From the NCBI RefSeq assembly GCF_900090285.1, contig NZ_LT607754.1, positions 6,226,001 to 6,290,000 on the forward strand: a stretch of DNA of 64,000 nucleotides. Reading direction: 5' to 3'. The stretch's first letter is position 1; every line of letters starts with the position of its first letter. Shown piece by piece: positions 1 to 8,384 of the stretch. This DNA comes from Micromonospora inositola (GTDB lineage Bacteria > Actinomycetota > Actinomycetes > Mycobacteriales > Micromonosporaceae). The notes beneath the pieces were generated by a model. The model made no database searches, was not told where the DNA came from, and saw nothing but the letters and a program-made list of their open reading frames with translations. A program made the position numbers and the translations under genes.

Positions 1-1889
1 GCGCCGGCAGGTCGAACTCGATGTTGTCGCCGTTGAGCGAACCGAAGATCGGCATGAACGCGTCCACCACGAGGTGGGTGTACCGGCCGACCACCCGGTG
101 CAGCTGTTCGACCTGCACGTCCAGATCGTGCAGCAGTCGCTCCGGGTCGAGGTACACGTCGGCCGGGTAGACCAGCGTCGGCGAGGTCTTCCGCATCAGG
201 ACCTCGGCCGAGACGTCCGGGTTGTCGCGGCAGATGGCCTGGGCGAAGGCGGCCGCCTGTCCGGCGTAGTTGGCTGGACCGAGGCCGAGCCGCACCCGCG
301 TCACGTCCAGCTTCCGCCACGTGGGCAGGGCGGTCGGCGGAGCCGAGGTGTCGACGGTCGCCGCCGCGGTGACCGGTCGCTCGTCCACCGCCCACGACAC
401 GTCGGCACGCCCCTCGGCCGGCGGCGCGACCGGGGAGATCTTCCGGTAGAGCTCCACCAGCCCGGCGGACTGCTCTTCCCACGAAAGGTCGTGCAGGATC
501 GGCTCGGTGATGTTGCCAACCAGCTCGGAGCGGTGCGCGAAAGCGTGCCTGACTGCGGCGGCGAAGCTCACCGGGTCGTCGGCGGTGAACACCGCGCCGA
601 CCTTGTGCTCGTTGACGTACGCGCCGAGCGTCTTGACGTTGCTGGCGACCACCGGCATACCGGCGTGCAGGTACTCGGCCAGCTTGGTGGGCAGGGAGAT
701 CTCGTAGTTGATGGTCCGCTGCGAGCAGATCAGCCCCAGGTCCGCAGTGGACAGGTAGTCCGGGACCGCGTGCTGCGGCACGTAGGGCACCACGTGGATC
801 CGGTCCCGCACACCAAGTGCCTGCGCCCGTTCCAGCAGCAGCTCCCGCTCGGGGCTGTTACGCCCGGAGACGATGGCCAGGTGGAACTCGGGCAGCTCCG
901 GCAGGGCGGTGACCGCCGTGCCGAGCCCGCGTTCCGCAGCCAGCCACCCGGAGTAGACCAGCAACGGCACCTCGGGCGCCAGTCCGCAGGCCTGCCGCAC
1001 CGACGGCGGGTTGGGGCTGACGCCGATGGTCTCCCGGATCGGCGTGTTCCGCACGACCAGGGGGGTCTCGGGCAGGTGGAAGTCCTTGCGGAGCAGCTCG
1101 GCGATCTCCGGGGACACGGTGACCACCGCGTCGGCGAGGTTGATGAACTCCTTCTCGTACGCGATGTACGCGCTGCCCTGCAGCGGGGTGGGCCAGTCAA
1201 CGCCGCTGACGTACTCGTGCGCGTCGTAGAGCCACGCCACCTTCTCGCCCCGCGCTCGCATCCGGGCGACGCTCAGCGCTGCGGTGCCGATCATCGTGAT
1301 GTCGTTGGCGTGGATCACATCCGGCTTGAGCTCCTCGATCACCGGCCCGAAGGCGAGGTCGAGGTCAAGGAGGAAGGGGTAGTCGCGGCGCCAGTTGCCG
1401 GTCGGCGCGGGGGTGTGCCGCTGCTCCCACTGGAACGCCCGCACTCGGAACTGGTGCACCGCTCGGCTGGCCCGGACCACCGCGCCCAGCGCCCTGCTCG
1501 CCGGTTGTGCGACCGGACCGATCGCCCGGGGCCGGTGCTGTTCGTCGCGGAGCCAGCCGATCCGGGCGGTCGTCTGGCGCACCCACGCCTGGTGGGCCGC
1601 CCGTCGGCGAGCCAGGCTGCTCTTGTCGGCGATGCCGAACTGGGTGAGCTTCCGTCGGATCGGGTGGCCCTTCGCGCGCTCGCGCATATGGCTACCGACG
1701 GGCAGCCGCACGACCTCCACGGGGCCCATCATCGAGCGCTGAGGACGGACCCGTCCCCCGGCACCGATGAGAGTCACGTCCCAACCGGCACGTGCGGCGG
1801 CGAGCGCGGTCTTCTGCACGCGGGAGTCGCCGGTGATGCCGTTTCCGACGATCACCGCCAGCCGGGGCCGACGGGCGGGAGCTTCCATT
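1..1889 (-). CDS. Two-part glycosyltransferase (GT4-like N-terminal half), C terminus beyond window
   Basis: Reads in from 1889 and runs off the left edge, giving 629 codons without a stop. GGAGG lies seven bases before the chosen ATG. The first ~400 residues are a GT-B, GT4-like enzyme: an N-terminal VIVGNGITGDSRVQKTA loop, then ANDITMIGTAA, YDAHEYVSGV, a donor-side VYSGWLAAERG, and SLPTKLAEYLHAGMPVVAS near the usual GT4 acidic site. After ~450 a second module begins (LGLGPANYAGQAAAFAQAI), which may be another glycosyltransferase-like domain. It is probably cytosolic or membrane-associated and adds a sugar to a surface polymer. It lies downstream of the dehydrogenase and aminotransferase genes on the same strand. 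Acceptor and sugar cannot be read from the sequence. Confidence 0.85.
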
Positions 1890-1976
1890 CCATGTCCTCC
1901 AGAGGGTGGTGGGGCTCAGTCAGTGCGAGCCGCGCGGTGGACCGCCCTCCGGCCGTCCACCGCGCTGCCCGGATCG

Positions 1977-3005
1977 TCAGGAAGCCGCCGGTACGGCCGG
2001 GACGTCGCGCGACGACACGTCGACCGTGCTGCCGTCCGCCGCGGAGCCCAGCAGCGCCGCCGCGACCTGGACCGTCCGCAGACCCTGCCGGAGGGTCACG
2101 ATGTCGCTCTCCTTGCCATCGACCGCGTCCCGGAAGCGCTCGTGCTCCACCAGCAGCGGCTCCCGCTTCGGAATGGCGTACCGCACCATGTCGCCCTCGG
2201 CCACCCCGCGGAACGCGCGCAGCGCCTCCCACTCGGTGTCGATGGCCCCGTTGGCGTAGAAGGTCAGGTCGGCGGTCAGGGTGTCGGCGACGAAACAGCC
2301 CCGGTCACCGGTGATCACCGTCGACCGCTCCTTCAGCGGGCTCAGCCAGTTGACCAGGTGGTTCACCATCGTGCCGTCGGAGAGCTGACCCACGGCGGCG
2401 ACCATGTCCTCGTGCAGCCGGCCGCTGCGCGACACCGTCCGGGCGGACACCGACACGTACTCCTGGCCGGTGACCCAGCTCGTCAGGTCGATGTCGTGGG
2501 TGGCCAGGTCCATGACCACGCCGACGTCGGCGATGCGGTGCGGGAACGGACCCTGCCGCCGGGTGACCACCTGGAACACCTCGCCCAGCTCCCCCGCCTC
2601 CAGGCGGAGGCGCAGGTTCTGCAGGGCCGGGTTGTACCGCTCGATGTGGCCGACCCCGGCCACCAGGCCGGCGGTCTCGAACGCCTCGACGAGCCGGCTG
2701 GCCGCCTCCACCGACTGGGCCAGCGGCTTCTCGATCAGCGCGCAGACGCCGTTGCGGGCCAGCTCCAGGCCGATCTGCTCGTGCAGCGCGGTCGGGCAGG
2801 CCACCACCGCGTAGTCGATGCCCATGGCGAGCAGCTCGCCCAGGTCGGGCACCACCGGCGCGCGCAGCGTGCCGGTGACGTCACCGGCCGGGTCGACGAT
2901 GCCGACCAGCTCGACGCCGTCCAGGCCGGACAGGACCCGGGCGTGGTTGCGGCCCATGGCGCCGAGGCCGATCAGGCCGGCGCGCAGCTTGCGTCCCGCG
3001 CTCAT
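1977..3005 (-). CDS. Gfo/Idh/MocA family sugar-nucleotide dehydrogenase
   Basis: 342 residues. The N terminus has a Rossmann NAD(P)-binding loop (GLIGLGAMGRNHARVL, about residues 10-25), followed by the family's EKPLAQS segment carrying the conserved catalytic-region lysine and a GHIERYNPAL block. The reading frame stays open further upstream, but that would run through the aminotransferase gene. The ATG at 3005 overlaps that gene's TGA as ATGA, so this start is favoured and the two are probably translationally coupled. With a DegT aminotransferase directly upstream, the pair resembles WbpB/WbpE: oxidation at C3 of a UDP-sugar followed by transamination. The exact substrate is inference. Confidence 0.9.
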   Translation of the reverse strand: MSAGRKLRAGLIGLGAMGRNHARVLSGLDGVELVGIVDPAGDVTGTLRAPVVPDLGELLAMGIDYAVVACPTALHEQIGLELARNGVCALIEKPLAQSVEAASRLVEAFETAGLVAGVGHIERYNPALQNLRLRLEAGELGEVFQVVTRRQGPFPHRIADVGVVMDLATHDIDLTSWVTGQEYVSVSARTVSRSGRLHEDMVAAVGQLSDGTMVNHLVNWLSPLKERSTVITGDRGCFVADTLTADLTFYANGAIDTEWEALRAFRGVAEGDMVRYAIPKREPLLVEHERFRDAVDGKESDIVTLRQGLRTVQVAAALLGSAADGSTVDVSSRDVPAVPAAS

Positions 3006-4111
3006 CGGGCACCCCCGGCGAGGTTCGCACCCTCGGCGATCCGCTCGAGGTCGGCCGGGCTCAGCGCCGGGTGCACCGGCAGCGAGATCACCTCGGCGGC
3101 GGCCCGCTCGGTCTCCGGCAGGTCCCACGGGCCCGGCTTGCCGTCCTCGTTCAGGTACGGCTTGAGCCGGTGGATCGGGGTCGGGTAGTAGACCGCGTTG
3201 CCAATGCCCAGCTCGGTCAGCCGCTTCTGGGCGGCGTCCCGGTTGCCCTGGGTCCGGACCGTGTACTGGTGGTAAACGTGCTTCGCGTTGTCGGCCACCG
3301 GCGGGGTCACCATGCCGGTGATCTTCGAGTCGAGGAACTTGGCGTTGGCCCGGCGCTGCTCGGTCCACTCCGGCAGCTGGCGCAGCTGCACCCGACCGAT
3401 GGCCGCGGCCACGTCGGTCATCCGCATGTTGGCGCCGACGATCTCGTTGGCGTACCGCTGCTCCATGCCCTGGTTGCGCAGCAGGCGCAGGGTCCGGGCG
3501 AGTTCGGGGTCGGCGGTGGTGACCATGCCGCCCTCGAGGGAGTGCATGTTCTTGGTCGGGTAGAAGCTGAAGCAACCCGCGGTGCCGAACGAGCCCACCG
3601 GCTGGCCGTTCAGCGCGGCGCTGTGCGCCTGGGCGGCGTCCTCGACCACGGCGAGACCGTGCCGCTCGGCGATCTGCATGATCCGGTCCATCGCGGCCGG
3701 GTGGCCGTAGAGGTGCACCGGCATGATCGCCACGGTGCGCGGGGTGACCGCGGCGGCGACCGCCTCCGGGTCGACGCAGAAGCTGTCGGGCTCGATGTCG
3801 ACGAAGACTGGCTCGGCGCCCACCAGGCGGACGGCGTTCGCGCTGGCCGCGAAGGAGAACGAGGGGACGATGATCTCGTCACCGGGGCCGAAACCGAGCG
3901 CCATCAGGGTCAGCTGGAGCGCCGAGGTGCCGGAGTTCACCGCGACGCAGTGCCGGCCGGCAACGAGCTCGCCGAACTCCTCCTCGAACGCCTTGACCTC
4001 AGGCCCCTGCACCACCAGGCCGCTGCGCAGCACCCGGACAGCCGCCTCGATCTCGGCCTCACCGATTACCGGCCGGGCTGGGGGGATGAATTCTGCGTTC
4101 AGCCCAGACAT
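3002..4111 (-). CDS. DegT/DnrJ/EryC1 family PLP-dependent sugar aminotransferase
   Basis: 369 residues, the normal length for this family. It carries NSGTSALQLTL (PLP phosphate region), VVEDAAQAH with Asp158 that would pair with the pyridine nitrogen, and SFYPTKN with Lys187 as the internal aldimine lysine. Such enzymes aminate keto-sugar nucleotides for surface polysaccharides. AGGAGG precedes the ATG at good spacing, and its stop overlaps the start of the downstream dehydrogenase. A possible -10 TAGCAT at 4152-4157 lies upstream, on the minus strand. The C3-keto product of the dehydrogenase is the natural substrate guess, not shown by the sequence. Confidence 0.94.
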   Translation of the reverse strand: MSGLNAEFIPPARPVIGEAEIEAAVRVLRSGLVVQGPEVKAFEEEFGELVAGRHCVAVNSGTSALQLTLMALGFGPGDEIIVPSFSFAASANAVRLVGAEPVFVDIEPDSFCVDPEAVAAAVTPRTVAIMPVHLYGHPAAMDRIMQIAERHGLAVVEDAAQAHSAALNGQPVGSFGTAGCFSFYPTKNMHSLEGGMVTTADPELARTLRLLRNQGMEQRYANEIVGANMRMTDVAAAIGRVQLRQLPEWTEQRRANAKFLDSKITGMVTPPVADNAKHVYHQYTVRTQGNRDAAQKRLTELGIGNAVYYPTPIHRLKPYLNEDGKPGPWDLPETERAAAEVISLPVHPALSPADLERIAEGANLAGGAR

Positions 4112-4158
4112 GGGCTTCCTCCTGTCGACAGGGAGCTCGTTCGGGACGCGATGCTAGC

Positions 4159-4177
4159 CGGTCTGGTGGAGACCGGA
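4159..4177 (-). terminator. Hairpin downstream of the TetR gene
   Basis: Seven-base arms CCGGTCT/AGACCGG with a five-base loop sit just past the TetR stop codon. There is no U tract, so this is a weak GC-type terminator candidate. It is followed directly by the possible -10 of the aminotransferase promoter. Confidence 0.4.
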
Positions 4178-4196
4178 ATGGGGGGTACGGGAGCGG

Positions 4197-4871
4197 TCAT
4201 GATCCGATCGGGTCGATACTCACGGTCATGGGGGATGGGTGAACGTCCGGGTCTGTCCGGACTGCCGGTTGGCATGCTACCTCCAGTGCGGTGGCGACAA
4301 CGGTCGCCAGTCGGGGCACGTCCGCCGCGGACAGGGGCGCCCGGGAGACGGCGAGTCGCCAGTAGAGCGGGCCGACGATGAGATCGACCACCAGGTCCAG
4401 ATCGGCGTCGGGGCCGAGCTCACCACGCTTGATCGCCCGGCCGATGAGCTGGCCGCCGATGTCGCGCTGGTTGGCCCGCAGGGCCTGTTCGAGGGTCTGC
4501 GCGATGCGCGGATTGCGGGCGGCCTCGGCGAGCAGGTCGGGAATGATCTGCGCCGCCAGCGGGTGCCGCAGCGCCCGGGACATGATCAGGAACAGCATCT
4601 CCAGGTCGCCCCGGAGCTCGCCGGTGTCCGGCAAGGGCAGGCTCTGCCCCGCGGCCGCCGAGACGATCTCGAGGACGAGTTCCAGCTTCGAGCTCCAGCG
4701 CCGGTAGATGGCGGTCTTGCTCACCCCGGCCCGGCGGGCCACCGCCTCGATCGAGAGCCTTCCGTACCCGACCGCGGCGAGTTCCTGCATGACGGCGCCG
4801 CGGATGGCGGTGGTGATGTCACCACGCAGCACCGCCGCTCCCGCGGGAGCACGCCTCTTCTCGGTCGTCAC
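4197..4871 (-). CDS. TetR/AcrR family transcriptional repressor
   Basis: 224 residues from GTG at 4871. The N-terminal HTH reads LSIEAVARRAGVSKTAIYRRW, the classic TetR recognition region, and the C-terminal half is a variable ligand-binding helical domain. The upstream in-frame ATG at 4970 is rejected because a TANNNT -10 (TACATT, 4879-4884) ends seven bases before the GTG, giving a leaderless transcript. An inverted repeat GTACCG-N6-CGGTAC lies in the promoter, so autoregulation is likely. It stands between the sugar-nucleotide operon and the divergent ABC exporter genes; control of either is inferred. The ligand is unknown. Confidence 0.9.
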   Translation of the reverse strand: MTTEKRRAPAGAAVLRGDITTAIRGAVMQELAAVGYGRLSIEAVARRAGVSKTAIYRRWSSKLELVLEIVSAAAGQSLPLPDTGELRGDLEMLFLIMSRALRHPLAAQIIPDLLAEAARNPRIAQTLEQALRANQRDIGGQLIGRAIKRGELGPDADLDLVVDLIVGPLYWRLAVSRAPLSAADVPRLATVVATALEVACQPAVRTDPDVHPSPMTVSIDPIGS

Positions 4872-4878
4872 GTGGAAC

Positions 4879-4900
4879 AATGTACCGCAGCGACGGTACG
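4879..4900 (-). promoter_or_regulatory. Leaderless promoter with overlapping TetR operator
   Basis: On the minus strand TACATT (4879-4884) ends seven bases before the GTG of the TetR gene. The perfect inverted repeat GTACCG-N6-CGGTAC (4882-4899) overlaps this -10 and the spacer, the usual position for a self-repressing TetR operator. Confidence 0.6.
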
Positions 4901-5023
4901 GTTGCGTCCCGACGTGTTTTGAACTACCGTCCACGCAGCGACGGAGCGACGGCCCCCACCGCGCGGCCACGCCCTCTACCGTCGAGGATCTTTTTCCAGC
5001 CCTAGAGATCGGAGCGCCTACCC

Positions 5024-5920
5024 ATGGCCAACACGGCGGTGGCCAACGCCGACTCAGGACTCACCCGGGCGCAGCTTGCCACCCGGTACGGCCTGACCGT
5101 CGCCGGCGCGAGGCCGACCCTGGCCGCGTACGTCCGGCAGGTGTGGTTCTACCGGCACTTCATCGCGACGTACGCCAACGCCAAGGCCGTCTCCGCGTTC
5201 AGTGAGGCCCGCCTGGGCCAACTGTGGCAGGTGCTGACCCCGCTGACCAACGCGGCGGTCTACTACCTGATCTTCGGGATGATCCTGAACACGCGGTCCG
5301 GTGTGCCCAACTTCATCGCGTACCTCTGCGTGGGCGTCTTCGTCTTCAACTTCGGGCAGACCGCGGCTCTCGGCGGCACCGGGGCCATCACCGGCAACCT
5401 CGGACTGATCCGGGCGCTGCACTTCCCCCGCGCGAGCCTGCCGCTGGCGGTGACCGTCACCCAGTTCCGGAACCTGCTCTACGCGATGGGCGTCCTCGTG
5501 GTGATCGTGCTGGCCACCGGCGAGCCGATCAACCTCGAATGGCTGCTGGTGATCCCGGCGATGGCGCTCATGGCGATCTTCAACGCTGGTTTGGCGCTGG
5601 TGCTGGCCCGCCTCGGCTCCAAGCTGACCGACATGAAGCAGATCATGCCGTTCGTCATGCGTACCTGGATGTACGGCTCCGGGGTGCTCTACAGCGTGGA
5701 CAAGTTCGCCCAGAATATGCCGGCGGCGCTGGCCTCGCTGGTGCACGCCAACCCGCTGCTGATCTACATCGAACTGGTCAGGCACGCGCTGCTGGAAGAA
5801 ACGCCGCTGACCTCGCCCGCACCGGAGCTTTGGCTGATGGCGGTCGTCTGGGCGGTCGTGATGAGCGTCGGCGGATTCGTCTACTTTTGGCGCGGCGAAC
5901 AGGAGTACGGTCGTGGCTGA
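5024..5920 (+). CDS. ABC-2 type polysaccharide/teichoic acid exporter permease (TagG/Wzm-like)
   Basis: 298 residues with about six membrane segments after an N-terminal cytoplasmic arm containing the amphipathic FYRHFIATYANAKAVSAFSE region and a QLWQVLTPLTNAAVYYLIFG entry helix, as in TagG, Wzm and RfbD permeases. It would form the membrane channel that moves lipid-linked polymer to the cell surface. Its stop overlaps the GTG of the ATP-binding partner, so the two are coupled. A GGAG sequence precedes the ATG, which is 153 bases from the divergent TetR start. The polymer exported is probably the product of the downstream genes. Confidence 0.92.
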   Translation: MANTAVANADSGLTRAQLATRYGLTVAGARPTLAAYVRQVWFYRHFIATYANAKAVSAFSEARLGQLWQVLTPLTNAAVYYLIFGMILNTRSGVPNFIAYLCVGVFVFNFGQTAALGGTGAITGNLGLIRALHFPRASLPLAVTVTQFRNLLYAMGVLVVIVLATGEPINLEWLLVIPAMALMAIFNAGLALVLARLGSKLTDMKQIMPFVMRTWMYGSGVLYSVDKFAQNMPAALASLVHANPLLIYIELVRHALLEETPLTSPAPELWLMAVVWAVVMSVGGFVYFWRGEQEYGRG

Positions 5921-6728
5921 GCTGAACGTGCCGGTCAACGCCGCCACCACGGCGGGCGGCGAGCCGATCCCCACGGTGATCGTCGATGACGCACACCTCG
6001 TGTACCGGATCTACGGCGCCGGCTCGGGCGTTGCCGGCTCCCCGGCGAGCGCGCTGCGGCGGATCGTCACCCGTGAGCCCCAGAAGCCGACCCTGCGGGA
6101 GGTGCACGCCGTCAAGGGCGTCAGCTTCACGGCGTACCGGGGAGAGGCCATCGGCCTGATCGGCAGCAACGGCTCCGGCAAGTCGACCCTGCTGCGCGCC
6201 ATCGCCGGGCTGATGCCGGTCAACCGGGGCGCGATATACACCCAGGGGCAGCCCTCCCTGCTCGGCGTCAACGCCGCGCTGCTCGGTGACCTCTCCGGCG
6301 AGCGCAACGTCGTGCTCGGCTGCCTGGCCATGGGCATGAGCCGGGAGCAGGCCCGCAAGGCCACCTCCGAGATCCTCGCCTTCTCCGGCATCAACGAGCG
6401 CGACGACTTCGCCTCGCTGCCGATGCGGACGTACTCGTCCGGCATGCAGGCCCGGCTGCGCTTCTCCATCTCGGCGGCCAAGAAGCACGACGTGCTCCTC
6501 ATCGACGAGGCGCTCGCCACCGGCGACTCGCGGTTCCGGCGTCGCAGCGAGCAGCGCATCCGAGAGCTGCGCGCGGACGCGGGTACCGTGTTCCTTGTCA
6601 GCCACTCGATCAGTTCGATCCGGGACACCTGCGAGCGGTCGATCTGGCTGGAGTCGGGGGTCATCCGGGCTGACGGGCCCACCGACGAGGTGACCAAGAC
6701 GTACGAAAACTACATGGCCAGCCGGTGA
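5913..6728 (+). CDS. ABC transporter ATP-binding protein for polymer export (TagH/Wzt-like)
   Basis: 271 residues from a GTG overlapping the permease stop. Walker A is GSNGSGKST (about residues 84-92), the signature region is TYSSGMQARLRFS, Walker B is HDVLLIDEALATGD, and the H-loop is VSHSI. As in TagH/Wzt proteins, the helical subdomain is short. There is no C-terminal carbohydrate-binding extension of the Wzt O9a type, so polymer recognition by a separate tail is not expected. It powers export with the permease encoded just upstream. A strong hairpin ends the pair. Confidence 0.95.
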   Translation: MAELNVPVNAATTAGGEPIPTVIVDDAHLVYRIYGAGSGVAGSPASALRRIVTREPQKPTLREVHAVKGVSFTAYRGEAIGLIGSNGSGKSTLLRAIAGLMPVNRGAIYTQGQPSLLGVNAALLGDLSGERNVVLGCLAMGMSREQARKATSEILAFSGINERDDFASLPMRTYSSGMQARLRFSISAAKKHDVLLIDEALATGDSRFRRRSEQRIRELRADAGTVFLVSHSISSIRDTCERSIWLESGVIRADGPTDEVTKTYENYMASR

Positions 6729-6775
6729 GCCCGGCGGTCGGACCCGACGGCCGGAGTCCTCAGCGGGCCTGAGGC

Positions 6776-6802
6776 GACGCCGGCCGTCGGGCCGGCGTCT
6801 TT
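6776..6802 (+). terminator. Rho-independent terminator after the ABC exporter genes
   Basis: GACGCCGGC pairs with GCCGGCGTC across a six-base loop and is followed by TTT. It lies between the exporter stop and the cytidylyltransferase gene, so the latter probably has its own promoter or depends on readthrough. Confidence 0.65.
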
Positions 6803-6810
6803 CAGGAGCC

Positions 6811-8355
6811 ATGGCAACAGCTCGTGGATCAGTGAGGATCGCAAAGATGCAGGAGCGCGTCCCGGTGCCGGAGACCGCCGCGCAGGGCAGCGCGCCGTGG
6901 CGGCCGTCACGGACCATCGCCGTCGTGCTCGCCGGGGGTACCGGGACGCGCCTCGGGCTGGGCATCCCGAAGCAGCTGATCAAGATCGCCGGCAAGCCGA
7001 TCATCGAGCACACCCTGGCCGTCTTCGAGGCCGCGCCGGAGATCGACGAGATCATCGTGCTGATGGCCGCGGGCCACGTCGCCGACGCGCAGCGGATCGT
7101 GGCCGACGCCGGGTTCCGCAAGGTCAGCCAGGTGATCGAGGGCGGCGACACCCGAAACGCCACCACCCGGATCGCGCTGGACGCGATCGGCGAGGGCGAC
7201 GTCAACATCCTCTTCCACGACGCGGTCCGCCCACTGGTCAGCGCCCGGATCGTGCGGGAGTGCGTGAACGCGCTCTGGACCTACTCGGCGGTCGACGTGG
7301 CCATCCCGTCGGCCGACACGATCATCCAGGTCGACGAGGACGACTGCATCACCGACATCCCGGTCCGCGCCACCCTGCGGCGCGGGCAGACCCCGCAGGC
7401 CTTCCGGTCCGGCACCATCCGCGAGGCGTACCGGCGGGCCGAGGGCGACCCGGACTTCGCCGCCACCGACGACTGCGGCGTGGTGCTGCGCTACCTGCCC
7501 GGCACGCCGATCAAGGTGATCGACGGCTCGGACGAGAACATCAAGGTCACCCACCCGGTCGACGTGCACCTGGCGGACAAGCTCTTCCAGCTCGCCGCCG
7601 CGCAGGCGCCCCGGCTGACCGACCACCGCAGCTACACCGAGGAGCTGACCGGCCGGACCATCGTGGTCTTCGGTGGCAGCTACGGCATCGGCCACGACCT
7701 CGCCGAGCTGGCCCGCCGCTACGGCGCCCAGGTCTTCCCGTTCAGCCGCTCCACCACCGGCACCCACGTCGAGCGGGCCGAGGACGTGGCGGCCGCGCTG
7801 AAGACCGCCTTCGAGGCCACCGGCCGGATCGACCACGTGGTGGTCACCGCCGGCATCCTGGAAAAGGGCGCCCTGGCCGAGATGGACGAGGAGACGATGG
7901 ACCGGCTCCTGCACGTCAACTTTGTCGGCCCCGTCACGATCGCCCGGCAGTCGCTGCCGTACCTCCAGCAGACCAAGGGTCAGCTGCTGCTCTACACCTC
8001 CAGCTCGTACACCCGTGGCCGGGCCCGGTACGCGCTCTACTCGGCCACCAAGGCCGCCCTGGTCAACCTGACCCAGGCGCTCGCCGACGAGTGGGCGGAG
8101 TTCGGCGTACGGGTCAACTGCGTCAACCCGGAGCGCACCGCGACCCCGATGCGCACGAAGGCCTTCGGCGAGGAGCCGGAGCACACCCTGCTCTCCTCCG
8201 AGGCGGTCGCCCAGGCGTCGCTGGACGTGCTGATCTCCGAGCTGACCGGCCAGGTCATCGACGTCCGCCGGGCGCCCGGCGAGCAGGTCGCGGCGGTACC
8301 CGCCCAGCCGGGCGCGCACCCGTCCGAGCAGCTCCCCGCCGACGTCGACGCCTGA
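6811..8355 (+). CDS. Bifunctional ribitol-5-phosphate cytidylyltransferase / ribulose-5-phosphate reductase
   Basis: Up to 514 residues. The first ~235 are an IspD/TarI-type nucleotidyltransferase: AVVLAGGTGTRLG, then GIPKQLIKI, with FHDAVRP in the middle. After a short linker, residues ~255-490 form a short-chain dehydrogenase: VVFGGSYGIGHDLAEL for cofactor binding and YALYSATKAALV with the YxxxK catalytic pair. This order matches Bcs1 of Haemophilus influenzae, which reduces ribulose-5-phosphate and then makes CDP-ribitol; in most Gram-positives TarI and TarJ are separate. An ATG at 6847 with AGGA ten bases upstream may be the true start (502 residues). A TagF-like polymerase follows 29 bases later. 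Confidence 0.85.
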   Translation: MATARGSVRIAKMQERVPVPETAAQGSAPWRPSRTIAVVLAGGTGTRLGLGIPKQLIKIAGKPIIEHTLAVFEAAPEIDEIIVLMAAGHVADAQRIVADAGFRKVSQVIEGGDTRNATTRIALDAIGEGDVNILFHDAVRPLVSARIVRECVNALWTYSAVDVAIPSADTIIQVDEDDCITDIPVRATLRRGQTPQAFRSGTIREAYRRAEGDPDFAATDDCGVVLRYLPGTPIKVIDGSDENIKVTHPVDVHLADKLFQLAAAQAPRLTDHRSYTEELTGRTIVVFGGSYGIGHDLAELARRYGAQVFPFSRSTTGTHVERAEDVAAALKTAFEATGRIDHVVVTAGILEKGALAEMDEETMDRLLHVNFVGPVTIARQSLPYLQQTKGQLLLYTSSSYTRGRARYALYSATKAALVNLTQALADEWAEFGVRVNCVNPERTATPMRTKAFGEEPEHTLLSSEAVAQASLDVLISELTGQVIDVRRAPGEQVAAVPAQPGAHPSEQLPADVDA

Positions 8356-8384
8356 CCACCCGATCAGCGGAACGGACGACCGAC

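Noticed and set aside
74..2314. 746-codon plus-strand open frame
   Set aside because: It is antisense to the glycosyltransferase and dehydrogenase genes and has the His/Arg/Gly/Val-rich composition typical of high-GC shadow frames.
6897..8384. Upstream extension of the TagF-like frame
   Set aside because: The frame stays open through the fused cytidylyltransferase-reductase gene, but the extension is Arg/Gly/His-rich noise; the ATG at 8385 starts the membrane helices.
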